A stretch of 64,000 nt of DNA from Mycobacterium bourgelatii (GTDB lineage Bacteria; Actinomycetota; Actinomycetes; Mycobacteriales; Mycobacteriaceae). This document shows, piece by piece, positions 44,567 through 53,826 of the stretch. The stretch is taken from assembly GCF_010723575.1 (NCBI RefSeq), contig NZ_BLKZ01000001.1, positions 3,038,001-3,102,000 of the forward strand, written 5' to 3'. How positions within the stretch are numbered: the stretch's first letter is position 1; each line of letters opens with the position of its first letter. The notes under the pieces are model-generated. The model worked only from the letters and a program-made list of their open reading frames with translations. It was not told the origin of the DNA and searched no databases. Both the position numbers and the translations under genes were made by a program.

Positions 44567-45664
44567 TCAGGCTGGGGACTGCCCGTCGTGCATTGCGCCG
44601 ACCAAGTCCTCTACCAGGTCCTCCAACGCGACCATGGCCACGACATTTCCGGTGGCGGTCCCAGGGGTCTTGGAGGTGGTATCGGCCCCGGCTGGCGCGT
44701 CCTCCGTCACCAGGGCTAGATGACTGTTGGTGCGTCGCATGCGCGAAAGTGCGTCGACGAGTCCCAGTGACCTCGGAAGTCGCGGCAGTGGCCGCACCAC
44801 GGACAGGTCGATCACCGCGTTTGGATCATCACCGAGGGCCAACATGTCCTTGATGTGCAGATACCCGAGATAAGCGCCGTCGATGTCCACCACGGGGAAC
44901 CGAGAGAAGTTGGTCTGCGCCAGGGCCTCTTCCACGGCGCCGATCGTCGGACCGGCGCCGGGCGCACTTACCGGGATGGACCGGATGTTGGTCAGCGGCA
45001 CGGCGACATCCGCGACCAGCCGGGTACGAACCCGCAGGGCCCGCGTCAACCGTGTGTGCTCCTCGCTGTCGAGCAAGCCCTCGGACACCGATTCGGCAAT
45101 CATCTCGGAGAGTTCGGCCGTGGAAACGGCGCTGTCGAGCTCGTCTTTGGGCTCTACCCCACAAACCCGGAGGATCAGCTTTGCGGAGTTGTCATACAGC
45201 GCGATGAACGGGCCGGCCGCGCGCATGTAGACCAGATAGGGCGGGATCAGCAGCATTGCCGCCTTCTCCGGGCCGGCGATGGCGATATTCTTCGGCACCA
45301 TCTCGCCCAGCAGCACGTGCAGGATCACCACAATCCCGAGCGCCACCACAAACGACAGCGGATGCAACAGTGCCGGAGGAATGCCGACCAGGTCCAACAC
45401 CGGATCGAGCAGGTGGGCGATCGCCGGCTCGCCGACGCGCCCGAGCAGGATCGAGGCGACCGTGATCCCCAACTGAGCACCGGTGAGCATGAGGGAAAGA
45501 CGCTCGCCCGCCCGGATAACCGTGCGAGCGCGCGCCTTGCCCTGCTCGGCCAGCGCCTCGAGTCGGTCACGGCGCGCCGCGATGAGTGAGAACTCCGCGC
45601 CGACCAGAAACGCGTTGGCCCCGATCAACACCACCGCCAGAATTACCGCCAACCAGTCACCCAT
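44567..45664 (-). CDS. CNNM/CorC-family membrane protein with CBS pair (Rv1841c type)
   Basis: 365 residues. DUF21 membrane domain (about 1-185) with GANAFLVGAEFSLIAARRDRLE and GEMVPKNIAIAGPEKA, then a CBS pair (about 205-365) including NFSRFPVVDIDGAYLGYLHIKD. Family members are linked to magnesium/cobalt transport or membrane damage resistance. The C-terminal CorC_HlyC domain present in its neighbour is absent. ATG 45664 overlaps the upstream gene's stop by eight bases, so the two paralogues are coupled and probably work as a pair. Confidence 0.9.
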   Translation of the reverse strand: MGDWLAVILAVVLIGANAFLVGAEFSLIAARRDRLEALAEQGKARARTVIRAGERLSLMLTGAQLGITVASILLGRVGEPAIAHLLDPVLDLVGIPPALLHPLSFVVALGIVVILHVLLGEMVPKNIAIAGPEKAAMLLIPPYLVYMRAAGPFIALYDNSAKLILRVCGVEPKDELDSAVSTAELSEMIAESVSEGLLDSEEHTRLTRALRVRTRLVADVAVPLTNIRSIPVSAPGAGPTIGAVEEALAQTNFSRFPVVDIDGAYLGYLHIKDMLALGDDPNAVIDLSVVRPLPRLPRSLGLVDALSRMRRTNSHLALVTEDAPAGADTTSKTPGTATGNVVAMVALEDLVEDLVGAMHDGQSPA

Positions 45665-47015
45665 CGGCCGGTTCCTCCTCATCCTGCTGCTGGGTGAGCT
45701 CAAGCAAGTCGATGCGGTGGCCGTCCATCTGCACCACGGTGGCCTGCCAGCGCACCGACTCGTCGGGCAGGCTGTCCGGGTCGAAAGTGGGCAGCATTAC
45801 CTGTTCGCCGGGGACGGGGATGTGGCCGAGTTCGCGCAGCACCAGCCCGCCGATCGTTTCGTAAGGGCCCTCGGGGGCGCGGTACCCGGTTGCGTTGGCT
45901 ACCTCGTCGATGCGCAGCAGCCCCGAAACCCGCCATCCGCCGCCAGCCACCACCACGTCCGGCGTCGCATCGTCGTGCTCGTCTCGGACGTCGCCGACGA
46001 TTTCCTCCACCAAGTCCTCGAGGGTGACCAGGCCCGCGGTCCCGCCGTATTCATCGACCACCATCGCGATCTGGAGTTGGTCGGACCGGATCTCCGCCAG
46101 GACCGCGTCACCGTCGAGCGTGGACGGCACGACCGTCGCCTTCGTTGCGAGGCGTGTCAACGGCATGCGCTCGCGCTCGGCAGGCGGAACTTTGAGGGCC
46201 TGTTTGACGTGCACCATGCCGACCGTCTCGTCGAGGTCACCACGCACGAGCGGGAACCGTGAATGCCCGGTGGCGGCAACCGCTGCGACCAGGTCGGCGA
46301 CGGTGTCGTCAGTCTGCAGCGCGACGATCTTGGAGCGCGGCGTCATCAGTTCCTCAGCCGTGCGAGCGCCGAATTGCAGCGACCGGTGCATCAGCGACGC
46401 CGTCGCGTCATCCAGGGAACCGCTACGGGCGGATCGGCGCACCAGCGACACCAACTCTTGTGGGCTACGCGCCGATCGCAATTGCTCGGCCGGCTCGGTG
46501 CCCAACCGCCGCAAGATCCAGTTCGCCGTACCGTTCGTCATATGAATAACCGGCGTGAAGAGCAGGGAGAACATCCACTGCGGCAGCACGACGGCGCGGG
46601 CGGTCGGCAATGGGCGCGCGACCGCGAGGTACTTGGGAACGAGCTCACCGAACACCATCGACAGCGAGGTCACGATCGCCAGCGTGAGGAACGTCGTGAT
46701 CGCTTCGGCGAGCCGATCCGATATTCCAATTGCACTCAGCCCTAGGTGCGGTACTGCGGCCACCAACGGTTCGGTCAGGTAGCCGGTAGCCAGCGTGGTG
46801 ACCGAGATGCCTACCTGAGCACCGGAAAGTTGAAACGACAACCTGCGGTGGGCACGTCGGATGAAGCGGTCCCGACCCGAGCCTTCTCGTGCATTGGCCT
46901 CGACCGTGCTGCGGTCCAGGGCGGTCAGCGAGAATTCCGCCGCGACGAACACCGCGGTGCCAAAGGTGAGGGCCAAGATGGCCAGCACGCTGACCACGGT
47001 GCTGGAGTGGTTCAT
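45657..47015 (-). CDS. CNNM/CorC-family membrane protein with CBS and CorC_HlyC domains (Rv1842c type)
   Basis: 452 residues: DUF21 domain with TAVFVAAEFSLTALDRSTVE and GELVPKYLAVARPLP (about 1-200), a CBS pair (about 210-340; SRFPLVRGDLDETVGMVHVKQ, MVVDEYGGTAGLVTLEDLVEEIVGD) and a C-terminal transporter-associated CorC_HlyC domain (about 355-440). Likely involved in divalent-cation homeostasis. ATG 47015. First gene of the two-gene unit; 195 bases separate it from the end of guaB1 upstream. Confidence 0.9.
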   Translation of the reverse strand: MNHSSTVVSVLAILALTFGTAVFVAAEFSLTALDRSTVEANAREGSGRDRFIRRAHRRLSFQLSGAQVGISVTTLATGYLTEPLVAAVPHLGLSAIGISDRLAEAITTFLTLAIVTSLSMVFGELVPKYLAVARPLPTARAVVLPQWMFSLLFTPVIHMTNGTANWILRRLGTEPAEQLRSARSPQELVSLVRRSARSGSLDDATASLMHRSLQFGARTAEELMTPRSKIVALQTDDTVADLVAAVAATGHSRFPLVRGDLDETVGMVHVKQALKVPPAERERMPLTRLATKATVVPSTLDGDAVLAEIRSDQLQIAMVVDEYGGTAGLVTLEDLVEEIVGDVRDEHDDATPDVVVAGGGWRVSGLLRIDEVANATGYRAPEGPYETIGGLVLRELGHIPVPGEQVMLPTFDPDSLPDESVRWQATVVQMDGHRIDLLELTQQQDEEEPADG

Positions 47016-47210
47016 GCGTGCGGATATCGCGATCTGTGGGGGACTGGTGCGGATGGCTGCTCACCGTGGGGGTCCACCCCGGAAGCCCCCCGCAAACTCA
47101 GGGCCTCGGCGGGTGCCTGCGGCACGTCATCCCTTTCTCTAAAGCCCGCGCGCGCGTTACCGCGGGATTTGGAAGGTTTCATGCTACCGAAGGGGTTTGC
47201 GACGACTTCG

Positions 47211-48647
47211 TCACCAGCCAGCAGGCAGGGGATGACCTTCGGCGAATCCGGCCGTCGTCTGCACCCCGACGACGGCGCGCTCGTGTAGCTCCGCCAGATT
47301 CGAGGCGCCGACGTAGGTGCATGTGCTGCGCACGCCGGAGCAGATGTGGTCGATCAGGTCCTCGACCCCGCCGCGGTCCGGATCGAGGTCCATCCGCGAA
47401 CTGGAGATCCCTTCTTCGAACAACGCCTTGCGGGCCCGGTCGAAGGGGCTGTCGGCGGTGGTTCGCGCCACCACGGCACGCTTGGAGGCCATGCCGTAGC
47501 TCTCCTTGAACGGCTGGTCGTTGCGATCGCGCATCAGGTCACCGGGCGACTCGTAGGTGCCGGCGAACCACGAGCCGATCATCACGTTCGACGCGCCCGC
47601 CGCCAGCGCCAAGGCGACATCACGGGGATGCCGGATGCCGCCGTCCGCCCACACATGGCCACCGAGTTCGCGTGCGGCCGAAGCACATTCGAGTACAGAG
47701 GAAAACTGCGGGCGGCCGACGCCGGTCATCATCCGGGTCGTGCACATCGCGCCGGGGCCCACCCCGACCTTCACGATGTTCGCCCCGGCTTCGATGAGAT
47801 CCCTCGTCCCCTCAGCCGACACCACATTGCCCGCGGCCAGTGGCACACCCAGGCCGAGCGATGCGACGGTCTGGATCGCCTCCAGAGTGCGCACCTGGTG
47901 TCCGTGCGCGGTGTCGATGACCAACACGTCAACTCCGGCTTCGACCAGCGCCTGCGCCCTGGCGCCCACGTCGCCGGTGATGCCGACGGCCGCGCCGATC
48001 CGCAGCCGACCCTTGCTGTCGGTGGCGGGCGTGTATATCCCGGTGCGAACCGCCCCGGTTCGAGTGAGCACCCCGGCCAGTGTGCCGTCGGCGGCGGTGA
48101 CCACCGCGACGTCGATGGGCGCATGCTCGAGCAGGTCGAAGATCTTGCGGGGTTCGGTGCCTACCGGCGCGGTCACGAAGTCCGTCATGGCGATATCGCG
48201 CACCCGGCTGAAGCGGTCGACGCCGACGCAGGCCGATTCCCGCACCAACCCGATCGGGCGACCTTCGAACACCACCACCGCGGCGCCGTGGGCCCGCTTG
48301 TGGATCAGCGCGATCGCGTCGGATACCGAGTCGTCGGGGGCCAGCATGACCGGGGTGTCGAGCACCAGGTCGCGGCTCTTGACGAACTCCACGGTCTGCT
48401 GCACCGCCGGGATGGGCAGATCCTGCGGCAGGATCACGATGCCGCCGCGGCGGGCAACCGTCTCGGCCATCCGCCGCCCCGCCACTGCCGTCATGTTCGC
48501 GACCACCACCGGAATGGTGGTGCCGGACCCGTCGGCCGTGGACAGGTCGACGTCGAAGCGCGACGCGACCTCGGATCGGTTCGGCACGATGAACACGTCG
48601 TTGTACGTCAGGTCGAACCCGGGCCGATGCCCGTCCAGAAACCTCAT
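47211..48647 (-). CDS. guaB1: GuaB1, IMP dehydrogenase/GMP reductase family enzyme
   Basis: 478-residue (beta/alpha)8 enzyme with an internal CBS pair (about residues 95-205). The active-site cysteine loop is GVGPGAMCTTRMMTGVG. The M. smegmatis orthologue has been reported to be a GMP reductase rather than an IMP dehydrogenase, so purine salvage is the better guess. ATG 48647 (MRFLDGHRPGFDLTYNDVF) matches Rv1843c (479 residues); in-frame codons upstream to 48698 add a Cys-containing tail not in the family. Confidence 0.94.
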   Translation of the reverse strand: MRFLDGHRPGFDLTYNDVFIVPNRSEVASRFDVDLSTADGSGTTIPVVVANMTAVAGRRMAETVARRGGIVILPQDLPIPAVQQTVEFVKSRDLVLDTPVMLAPDDSVSDAIALIHKRAHGAAVVVFEGRPIGLVRESACVGVDRFSRVRDIAMTDFVTAPVGTEPRKIFDLLEHAPIDVAVVTAADGTLAGVLTRTGAVRTGIYTPATDSKGRLRIGAAVGITGDVGARAQALVEAGVDVLVIDTAHGHQVRTLEAIQTVASLGLGVPLAAGNVVSAEGTRDLIEAGANIVKVGVGPGAMCTTRMMTGVGRPQFSSVLECASAARELGGHVWADGGIRHPRDVALALAAGASNVMIGSWFAGTYESPGDLMRDRNDQPFKESYGMASKRAVVARTTADSPFDRARKALFEEGISSSRMDLDPDRGGVEDLIDHICSGVRSTCTYVGASNLAELHERAVVGVQTTAGFAEGHPLPAGW

Positions 48648-48713
48648 CTGCGCTGCACGCTCACACTGTTGTCGGGGGATATCAGGGTCGTCTCCCACCC
48701 ATTGTCAGGCTTG

Positions 48714-50165
48714 TCAGGCCGAGACCTCGCTTCGGTCGCCGCTCCATAACGTGTGGAACTTGCCCGGCTCGTCGATCCGCCCGTAGGTGTGCGCCCCGAA
48801 GAAGTCACGCTGGGCCTGAGTGAGGGCCGCCGGCAACCGTTCGGTTCGCAGCGCGTCGTAGTAGGACAAGGCGGAAGAAAAGCCAGGGGTGGGGATACCC
48901 AGTTGCGCTCCCGTGGACACCACGCGACGCCAACTGTCGATCGCCGCTTCGACGGCGCTGCGGAAGTACGGCGCCGCGATCAGGCTGGCCAAATCGGGTT
49001 CGGCGTCGAATGCTTCCTTGATGCGGTTGAGGAATTTGGCCCGGATGATGCACCCGCCGCGCCAGATGGTCGCGAGATCGCCCGGGGTGATGTCCCAGTT
49101 GAATTCGGCGCTACCCGCCTGAATGTGGTTGAAGCCCTGCGCGTAGGCGACGATCTTGGAGGCGTACAACGCCTGACGGACGTCCTCGGTAAACGTCTTG
49201 CGGTCGGTCGGTTTGTCGCCCAACTTGCCCGAGGCCAGGCCGATGGTCGCCTTGCGCTGCGCGACGGAGCCGGACAGCGCCCGCGCGAACACTGCCTCGG
49301 CGATACCGGTGACCGGCACGCCCAGATCCAGGGCCGACTTGACGGTCCAACGGCCCGTTCCCTTTTGTTCGGCTTCGTCCAGGATGACGTCGACCAGGGG
49401 CTTGCCGGTCTTGGCGTCGGTCTGGCGGAGCACTTCGGCAGTGATTTCGACCAGGTAGCTGTCCAGGTCGCCCTTGTTCCATTCGGCAAAAACGTCGGCG
49501 ATTTCCGGTGCGCTCATGCCCAGGCCATCACGCAGCAATTGGTACGCCTCGCCGATGAGCTGCATGTCGGAGTACTCGATGCCGTTGTGGACCATCTTGA
49601 CGAAGTGCCCCGAGCCGTCCGGCCCGATGTGCGTGCAGCACGGCACGCCGTCGACGTGGGCGGAGATCTCCTCGAGCAGCGGGCCGAGCGACTTGTAGGA
49701 CTCGGCCGGCCCGCCCGGCATGATCGACGGGCCGTTGAGGGCGCCTTCCTCGCCGCCGGAAATTCCGGCGCCGACGAAGTGCAGGCCACGCTCGCGCATC
49801 GCCTTCTCGCGTCGGATGGTGTCGGTGTAGAGGGCGTTGCCGCCGTCGATGATGATGTCGCCCTCTTCCATGGCATCGGCGAGTTCGTTGATGACGGCGT
49901 CGGTGGGATCGCCGGCCTTGACCATGATGATGACCCGGCGCGGCTTTTCCAGTGCCGCAAGGAATTCCGGAATCGTCTCGCTGCGTACGAAGTTGCCCTC
50001 GGAGCCGTGCTCGTTGAGCAGCGCGTCGGTCCTGGCGACGGACCGGTTGTGCAACGCGACGGTGTAGCCGTGCCGGGCGAAGTTTCGGGCGAGGTTGGAA
50101 CCCATCACGGCCAGGCCGGTGACGCCGATCTGGGCGGTCGCAGTCTTCGAATCCGACGAACTCAT
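48714..50165 (-). CDS. gnd1: 6-phosphogluconate dehydrogenase (decarboxylating)
   Basis: 483-residue homolog of the pentose phosphate enzyme making ribulose 5-phosphate and NADPH. N-terminal dinucleotide fold GLAVMGSNLARNFARHGYTVALHNRS; substrate signature GGEEGALNGPSIMPGG and the HNGIEYSDMQLI helix (catalytic Lys just before in VKMVHNGIEY). The NRS at the end of the second strand fits NADP preference. ATG 50165 has a GGCAGGAC site upstream; the extension to 50204 is unneeded. Matches Rv1844c. Confidence 0.95.
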   Translation of the reverse strand: MSSSDSKTATAQIGVTGLAVMGSNLARNFARHGYTVALHNRSVARTDALLNEHGSEGNFVRSETIPEFLAALEKPRRVIIMVKAGDPTDAVINELADAMEEGDIIIDGGNALYTDTIRREKAMRERGLHFVGAGISGGEEGALNGPSIMPGGPAESYKSLGPLLEEISAHVDGVPCCTHIGPDGSGHFVKMVHNGIEYSDMQLIGEAYQLLRDGLGMSAPEIADVFAEWNKGDLDSYLVEITAEVLRQTDAKTGKPLVDVILDEAEQKGTGRWTVKSALDLGVPVTGIAEAVFARALSGSVAQRKATIGLASGKLGDKPTDRKTFTEDVRQALYASKIVAYAQGFNHIQAGSAEFNWDITPGDLATIWRGGCIIRAKFLNRIKEAFDAEPDLASLIAAPYFRSAVEAAIDSWRRVVSTGAQLGIPTPGFSSALSYYDALRTERLPAALTQAQRDFFGAHTYGRIDEPGKFHTLWSGDRSEVSA

Positions 50166-50287
50166 GTCCTGCCTCTCAGTTGGGCATCTCAACGCTGACT
50201 TCAACAGCGGGGTTGACGGGATCTACGGGGACAACGAGAACACTGTGGCACAGGGCGTGAGCGCGCTCCAACGGAGTTGCTTCCCGA

Positions 50288-51238
50288 TCAGAGGCTGAAC
50301 AGCCGCTGCAGTTCCGTCAGCCACGGTACGGCCAACGCGATCGTGGGCACTACCAGTACCGCGGCCGCGGCCAGATACGCCATTACCGACAGCAGCAGGC
50401 TGTTGCCCTTGCCGGACAGCCGCCGCACCCGCAGCACCGTGCTGGTTCCGCCCGCGGCCAGGGCGCCCGAGGGCGCTCGACCGGACGCGCAGGCGACCAG
50501 GGCGCGGGCCAGTGGAGTGCGCCCGGTCGCGCGGACGGCGGCGTCGTCGGCCAGGAGTTCCACGAGGAGCTGCACCGCGCCCAGCGCATTGGCGCTGCGT
50601 ACCAGGCGAGGGAAGGCGGCATGCAGTGCGGTGAAAGCCTCCAAGACGAGGTCGTGGCGGGCGCGCAGGTGCGCGCGCTCGTGGGTGAGGATGGCCGTAA
50701 CCTCGGCATCGGACAGCGTCGTCAGCGTGCCTTCGCTGACCACCACCCGGCTACGTACGCCGGGCAGACAATAGGCAAGAGGTTGCGGCACCTCCAGGAC
50801 CCGCAGGTCACGGCTGTTGCAGCAGGGATGAAGGAGGGGCACTTCGTGCCCGACGCCGACGAGGTCGACCACCATGCGGTGATGGGCGCGCCGCCGCCGC
50901 GTGGCAATGGCGACCCGCACCAGCGCCACCGCGAGTCGGACACCCACCAGCACCGTGAGCGCGAAGACCGCGATGTAAGCGACCCATAGGGGCCAGCCGA
51001 GCCGTCCCGCGTCACCGACGATTCCGGCCGTGTGGTGCCCGTCCGGGCCGGGCATCAGCAGCCGACTGGCCAGTGCGATACCGGCACTGAATGTCGAGAG
51101 GGCGGCGGCCAAGGCGATGGCCTGCCACAGCACCATCGCGGCCCGCGGCGCGCGCAACGGCCACGTCGCTCGTGCTAACAAGGCCGGAGCCGGACCGGCC
51201 AGCAGCACCGCGAGGATGGTGAAGGCCAGCGCGGACAC
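50288..51238 (-). CDS. BlaR1-like M56/M48 membrane metallopeptidase (Rv1845c type)
   Basis: 316 residues with about four membrane helices and a zinc-protease motif HERAH at residues 186-190 (HExxH). It resembles the protease half of BlaR1 and MecR1 but has no extracellular penicillin-sensor domain. It follows blaI after 15 bases, so the pair is an operon in which the peptidase may cleave the repressor; in M. tuberculosis Rv1845c is tied to the BlaI regulon. Start GTG 51238. Confidence 0.88.
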   Translation of the reverse strand: MSALAFTILAVLLAGPAPALLARATWPLRAPRAAMVLWQAIALAAALSTFSAGIALASRLLMPGPDGHHTAGIVGDAGRLGWPLWVAYIAVFALTVLVGVRLAVALVRVAIATRRRRAHHRMVVDLVGVGHEVPLLHPCCNSRDLRVLEVPQPLAYCLPGVRSRVVVSEGTLTTLSDAEVTAILTHERAHLRARHDLVLEAFTALHAAFPRLVRSANALGAVQLLVELLADDAAVRATGRTPLARALVACASGRAPSGALAAGGTSTVLRVRRLSGKGNSLLLSVMAYLAAAAVLVVPTIALAVPWLTELQRLFSL

Positions 51239-51253
51239 GCTGCTTAGTCTCCC

Positions 51254-51670
51254 TTAGTCCTCCGCTGGAGGTCCAGCAGATGATGAATTGCGGTTGGTTG
51301 CTTCTAGTTCAGCAAGTGCTCGTCTTAGCGCATCAGCCTCGTCGGCGCCAACTCGCTCGACAAAATGCACCAAGGCGGCCTGCCTACCGCCGGGGTCCTC
51401 GGCCTGCGCCAGCGCGTCGACCATCAGGCCGGCAACGAGTTCGTCGCGCCCATGCACGGGGGCGTAGCGGTGGGCGCGGTCGTCCCGGATCTGGGAGACC
51501 AGGTTCTTCTTGGCCAACCGTTGCAGGACGGTCATCACGGTCGTGTATGCGAGGTCGCGTTGCGCCGACAACGCTTCGTGTACCTGGCGGACGGTCTGAG
51601 GTTCCGGGGTGGACCACAGGTGGTCCATCACGGCGCGTTCCAGATCCCCCAGGCGCGTCAGTTTGGCCAT
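51254..51670 (-). CDS. blaI: BlaI-type winged-helix repressor
   Basis: 138-residue BlaI/MecI/CopY family repressor. Winged helix in residues 5-75: LGDLERAVMDHLWSTPEPQTVRQVHEALSAQRDLAYTTVMTVLQRLAKKNLV, then a helical dimerisation tail. In M. tuberculosis BlaI (Rv1846c) represses blaC, sigC, atp genes and its own operon, and dissociates in response to beta-lactams. ATG 51670. Two dyads in the promoter are candidate operators. Confidence 0.92.
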   Translation of the reverse strand: MAKLTRLGDLERAVMDHLWSTPEPQTVRQVHEALSAQRDLAYTTVMTVLQRLAKKNLVSQIRDDRAHRYAPVHGRDELVAGLMVDALAQAEDPGGRQAALVHFVERVGADEADALRRALAELEATNRNSSSAGPPAED

Positions 51671-51690
51671 AGCTCTTTCAACTCCATCTG

Positions 51691-51705
51691 CTCAATAGCA
51701 TTGAG
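51691..51705. promoter_or_regulatory. Perfect dyad in the blaI leader
   Basis: CTCAAT-AGC-ATTGAG, 6-base arms around three bases, 20 bases upstream of the blaI start. It could be an operator or a small leader hairpin. Confidence 0.45.
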
Positions 51706-51725
51706 TCCAGCGTACTCCCGCTTAC

Positions 51726-51743
51726 TACTTACTGTCGTAAGCA
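51726..51743. promoter_or_regulatory. Candidate BlaI operator
   Basis: TACTTAC-TGTC-GTAAGCA is a dyad with CTTAC/GTAAG arms (51728-51732 and 51737-51741) around four bases, with one further outer match. Tac/gta-rich dyads of this size are the known style of BlaI sites, and the place fits autoregulation of blaI-Rv1845c. Confidence 0.55.
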
Positions 51744-51866
51744 AGCGCGTCCCAGTTCCCCGAAATGCAGGTAAGAGCGTTGCGAGGCGGCCTTGTGACG
51801 GTCGTCATAGCAAGGTTCCCCCTGTGCCGCCAGGCGTGACACGAGATAACCCTACCCTCAAGACCC

Positions 51867-51896
51867 TTGCTAAATTAGGGCAGCCTTGCCTATGCT
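51867..51896 (+). promoter_or_regulatory. Promoter of the MrsI-like sRNA
   Basis: TTGCTA (51867-51872) as -35, an 18-base spacer and TATGCT (51891-51896) as -10, giving a start near 51903. The iron box covers the spacer and the -10. Confidence 0.6.
51875..51893 (+). promoter_or_regulatory. IdeR-type iron box
   Basis: TTAGGGCAGCCTTGCCTAT matches the 19-base IdeR consensus (TTAGG..AG.CT..CCTAA) at 13 positions, including both TTAGG and CCTA half-sites. Overlap with the -10 element implies repression by iron-loaded IdeR. Confidence 0.75.
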
Positions 51897-51902
51897 GAAC
51901 TC

Positions 51903-52002
51903 GGTCGAGCGAACATGACCGCCGGAGCGTCCTGAGGGCTGCAGTGACCCCCGGTCTACTCGATCGGCGAGCCCCGTGCAGTGTGCACGGGGCTCGCCTG
52001 TT
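51903..52002 (+). ncRNA. mrsI: MrsI-like iron-responsive small RNA
   Basis: A roughly 100-base transcript runs from an IdeR-controlled promoter to a perfect terminator hairpin in the interval between blaI and the Rv1847 homologue. In M. tuberculosis the sRNA MrsI (ncRv11846) comes from exactly this interval, is IdeR-regulated and mediates iron sparing; this locus is assigned by position, promoter and terminator, since I cannot align the sequence. It contains only a six-codon frame (MTAGAS). A group II intron directly follows its terminator. Confidence 0.72.
51966..51998 (+). terminator. Strong intrinsic terminator hairpin of the sRNA
   Basis: GGCGAGCCCCGTGCA (51966-51980) and TGCACGGGGCTCGCC (51984-51998) form a perfect 15-bp stem with a GTG loop. 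The short T-containing tract after it (TGTT) is interrupted by the intron at 52003; joined to the 3' exon it would read TGTTTGGTGT. Confidence 0.88.
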
Positions 52003-52403
52003 GTACGCCCAGCATGGGCATTCGCTAGGAGGTGTGAGTCCTCTGGAGGAGAAGGTGGTTTAACTCCGAGTCGATGGCAACTGCGTCACCGTGAGGTGGG
52101 GTGGGAAGGAAGCCGGAGACGAAGCCCTGCACCGAGGGACACGAACCGTATAGAAGGCATGCCGGTTGGGGTGAGCCAGCAACAGATGGTGAAGCCCGTT
52201 CCACCGAAGCGGCCGGTGTGTAAATGCGGCGGCGGCAGGGTGAAAGTGGATGTTCTTATCTGGGGAGATCTGTCCTGGTGCGTCGGTGCTGTGCGCCGGA
52301 GCGGCGTCGTTCGTGAGGGCGGCGCTGACGGGGCAGAAGTCAGCAGAGGCCGTAGTACCGGCGGGAATCAGATGTGCCGGGAAGGGCTGAACGTTGGGAA
52401 TTG

Positions 52404-53823
52404 ATGTTTCGAAGTGGTGCTTCTCGTGGATGTCGCGGTGATCGCAGCCAACCCACCGGCGGTGGGGCAGATGATGTGGAGGGACTGGTGAATCCGGAAG
52501 TGCCCTTGTCTGTGCGTAGCGGTGTCTCGGCGGGTGCTGCCGAGGGTGTCAGGGGTGGCCAGGATTTGTGGGAGCAGGTGTTCGCGCCCGCGAATCTGGC
52601 TGTCGCGTTGGGACGTGTCGAACGCAATCGCGGTGCGGCCGGTGTCGATGGTGTCAGCGCGCAGGAGTTGCGTAACTGGTGCCGGGACAACTGGGCCGGA
52701 GTGCGGGAGGCGTTGGATGCGGGCACGTACCGTCCGATGCCGGTGCGTCAGGTGATGATTCCCAAACCTGATGGCGGGCAACGGAAGTTGGGGGTGCCGA
52801 CGGTGCTGGATCGGTTGATCCAGCAGGCGATCGCGCAGTGCTGACCCCGGTCTTTGATCCGGGGTTTGTGCCGGTCTCGTATGGGTTCCGGCCGGGCAAA
52901 AGCGCCCACGACGCTGTGAAGGTCGCCAGGTTGGTGATCGAGCAGGGGTATCGGTGGGTGGTCGAGGTGGACCTGGATGCGTTCTTCGATCGGGTCAACC
53001 ACGACGTGCTGATGGCCCGGGTTGCGCGGAAAGTGAACGACAAACGGTTGCTGAAGCTGATCCGCCGCTATTTGGAGGCGGGGATCATGGCCGATGGGGT
53101 GCGGCAGGCGGTGAGCCAGGGGACCCACAGGGGTCGCCGTTATCGCCGCTGTTGTCGAACATCATGCTCGACGATTTCGATCAGGAGTTCTGGGCGCGTG
53201 GGCACCGGTTTGTCCGCTACGCCGACGATATCCGGGTCTTTGTGAAATCGAAGCGGGCGGCCGAGCGGGTGCTCGAACAGGGCACTCGGCTGCTGGAGCA
53301 GCGGTTGAAGTTGAGGGTGAACCAGGCCAAGTCCTCGATCGCCCCGGCGACGACAGCTGTGTTGCTGGGGTTCGGGTTCTTCTTCACTACCTCCGGGGTC
53401 AAGATCCGGGTCGCGCCCAAGGCGTGGCAGCGGGCCAAAGCCCGCATCCGGTCGTTGACGTCGCGGCGGTGGAGTGTGGCCATGGAGTACCGCATCATGC
53501 GGCTGAACCAATACGTCCGGGGCTGGATGGGGTACTTCCGCCTAGCGGACACACCCCGCAAGTTCCGGGATCTGGATGAGTGGTTCCGCCGTCGACTGCG
53601 CCAAATCCGCTGGAAGGAATGGAAACGCGTCCGCACCAAGGTCGCGAACCTGCGTGCACTCGGGATCCGGGCCGACCTGGCCTGGCAATGGGGCATGAGC
53701 AGCCGCGGCTACTGGCGAATCGCGGGCTCACCCGTCCTGACGCGGGCACTGCCCAACCGATACTGGGACCGGCAGGGCCTCATCACGTTTCACCACGCCT
53801 GGGCCAGATTCCACACGACCTAG
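52404..53823 (+). pseudogene. ltrA: Group II intron reverse transcriptase/maturase, broken by two frameshifts
   Basis: Corrected, this is a protein of about 473 residues: an N-terminal RT0-like part, RT domain, and maturase X domain (GWMGYFRLADTPRKFRDLDEWF), with no endonuclease domain, as in class C. The YADD active site is intact (RYADDIRVF). Two single-base deletions interrupt it: at about 52838/52839 (CAGTGCTGA where CAGGTGCTGAC is expected, giving a stop after AIAQC) and at about 53124-53126 (GGACCCACAGG for GGACCCCACAGG, in the conserved TPQGSPLSPLL motif). Either the element is dead or these are sequencing errors. ATG 52404 is the likely start; it ends just before domain V. Confidence 0.88.
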
Positions 53824-53826
53824 CGA

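Noticed and set aside
51976..52404. 142-codon frame at the 5' end of the intron
   Set aside because: It crosses the sRNA terminator and the structured 5' ribozyme domains of the intron; no protein similarity.
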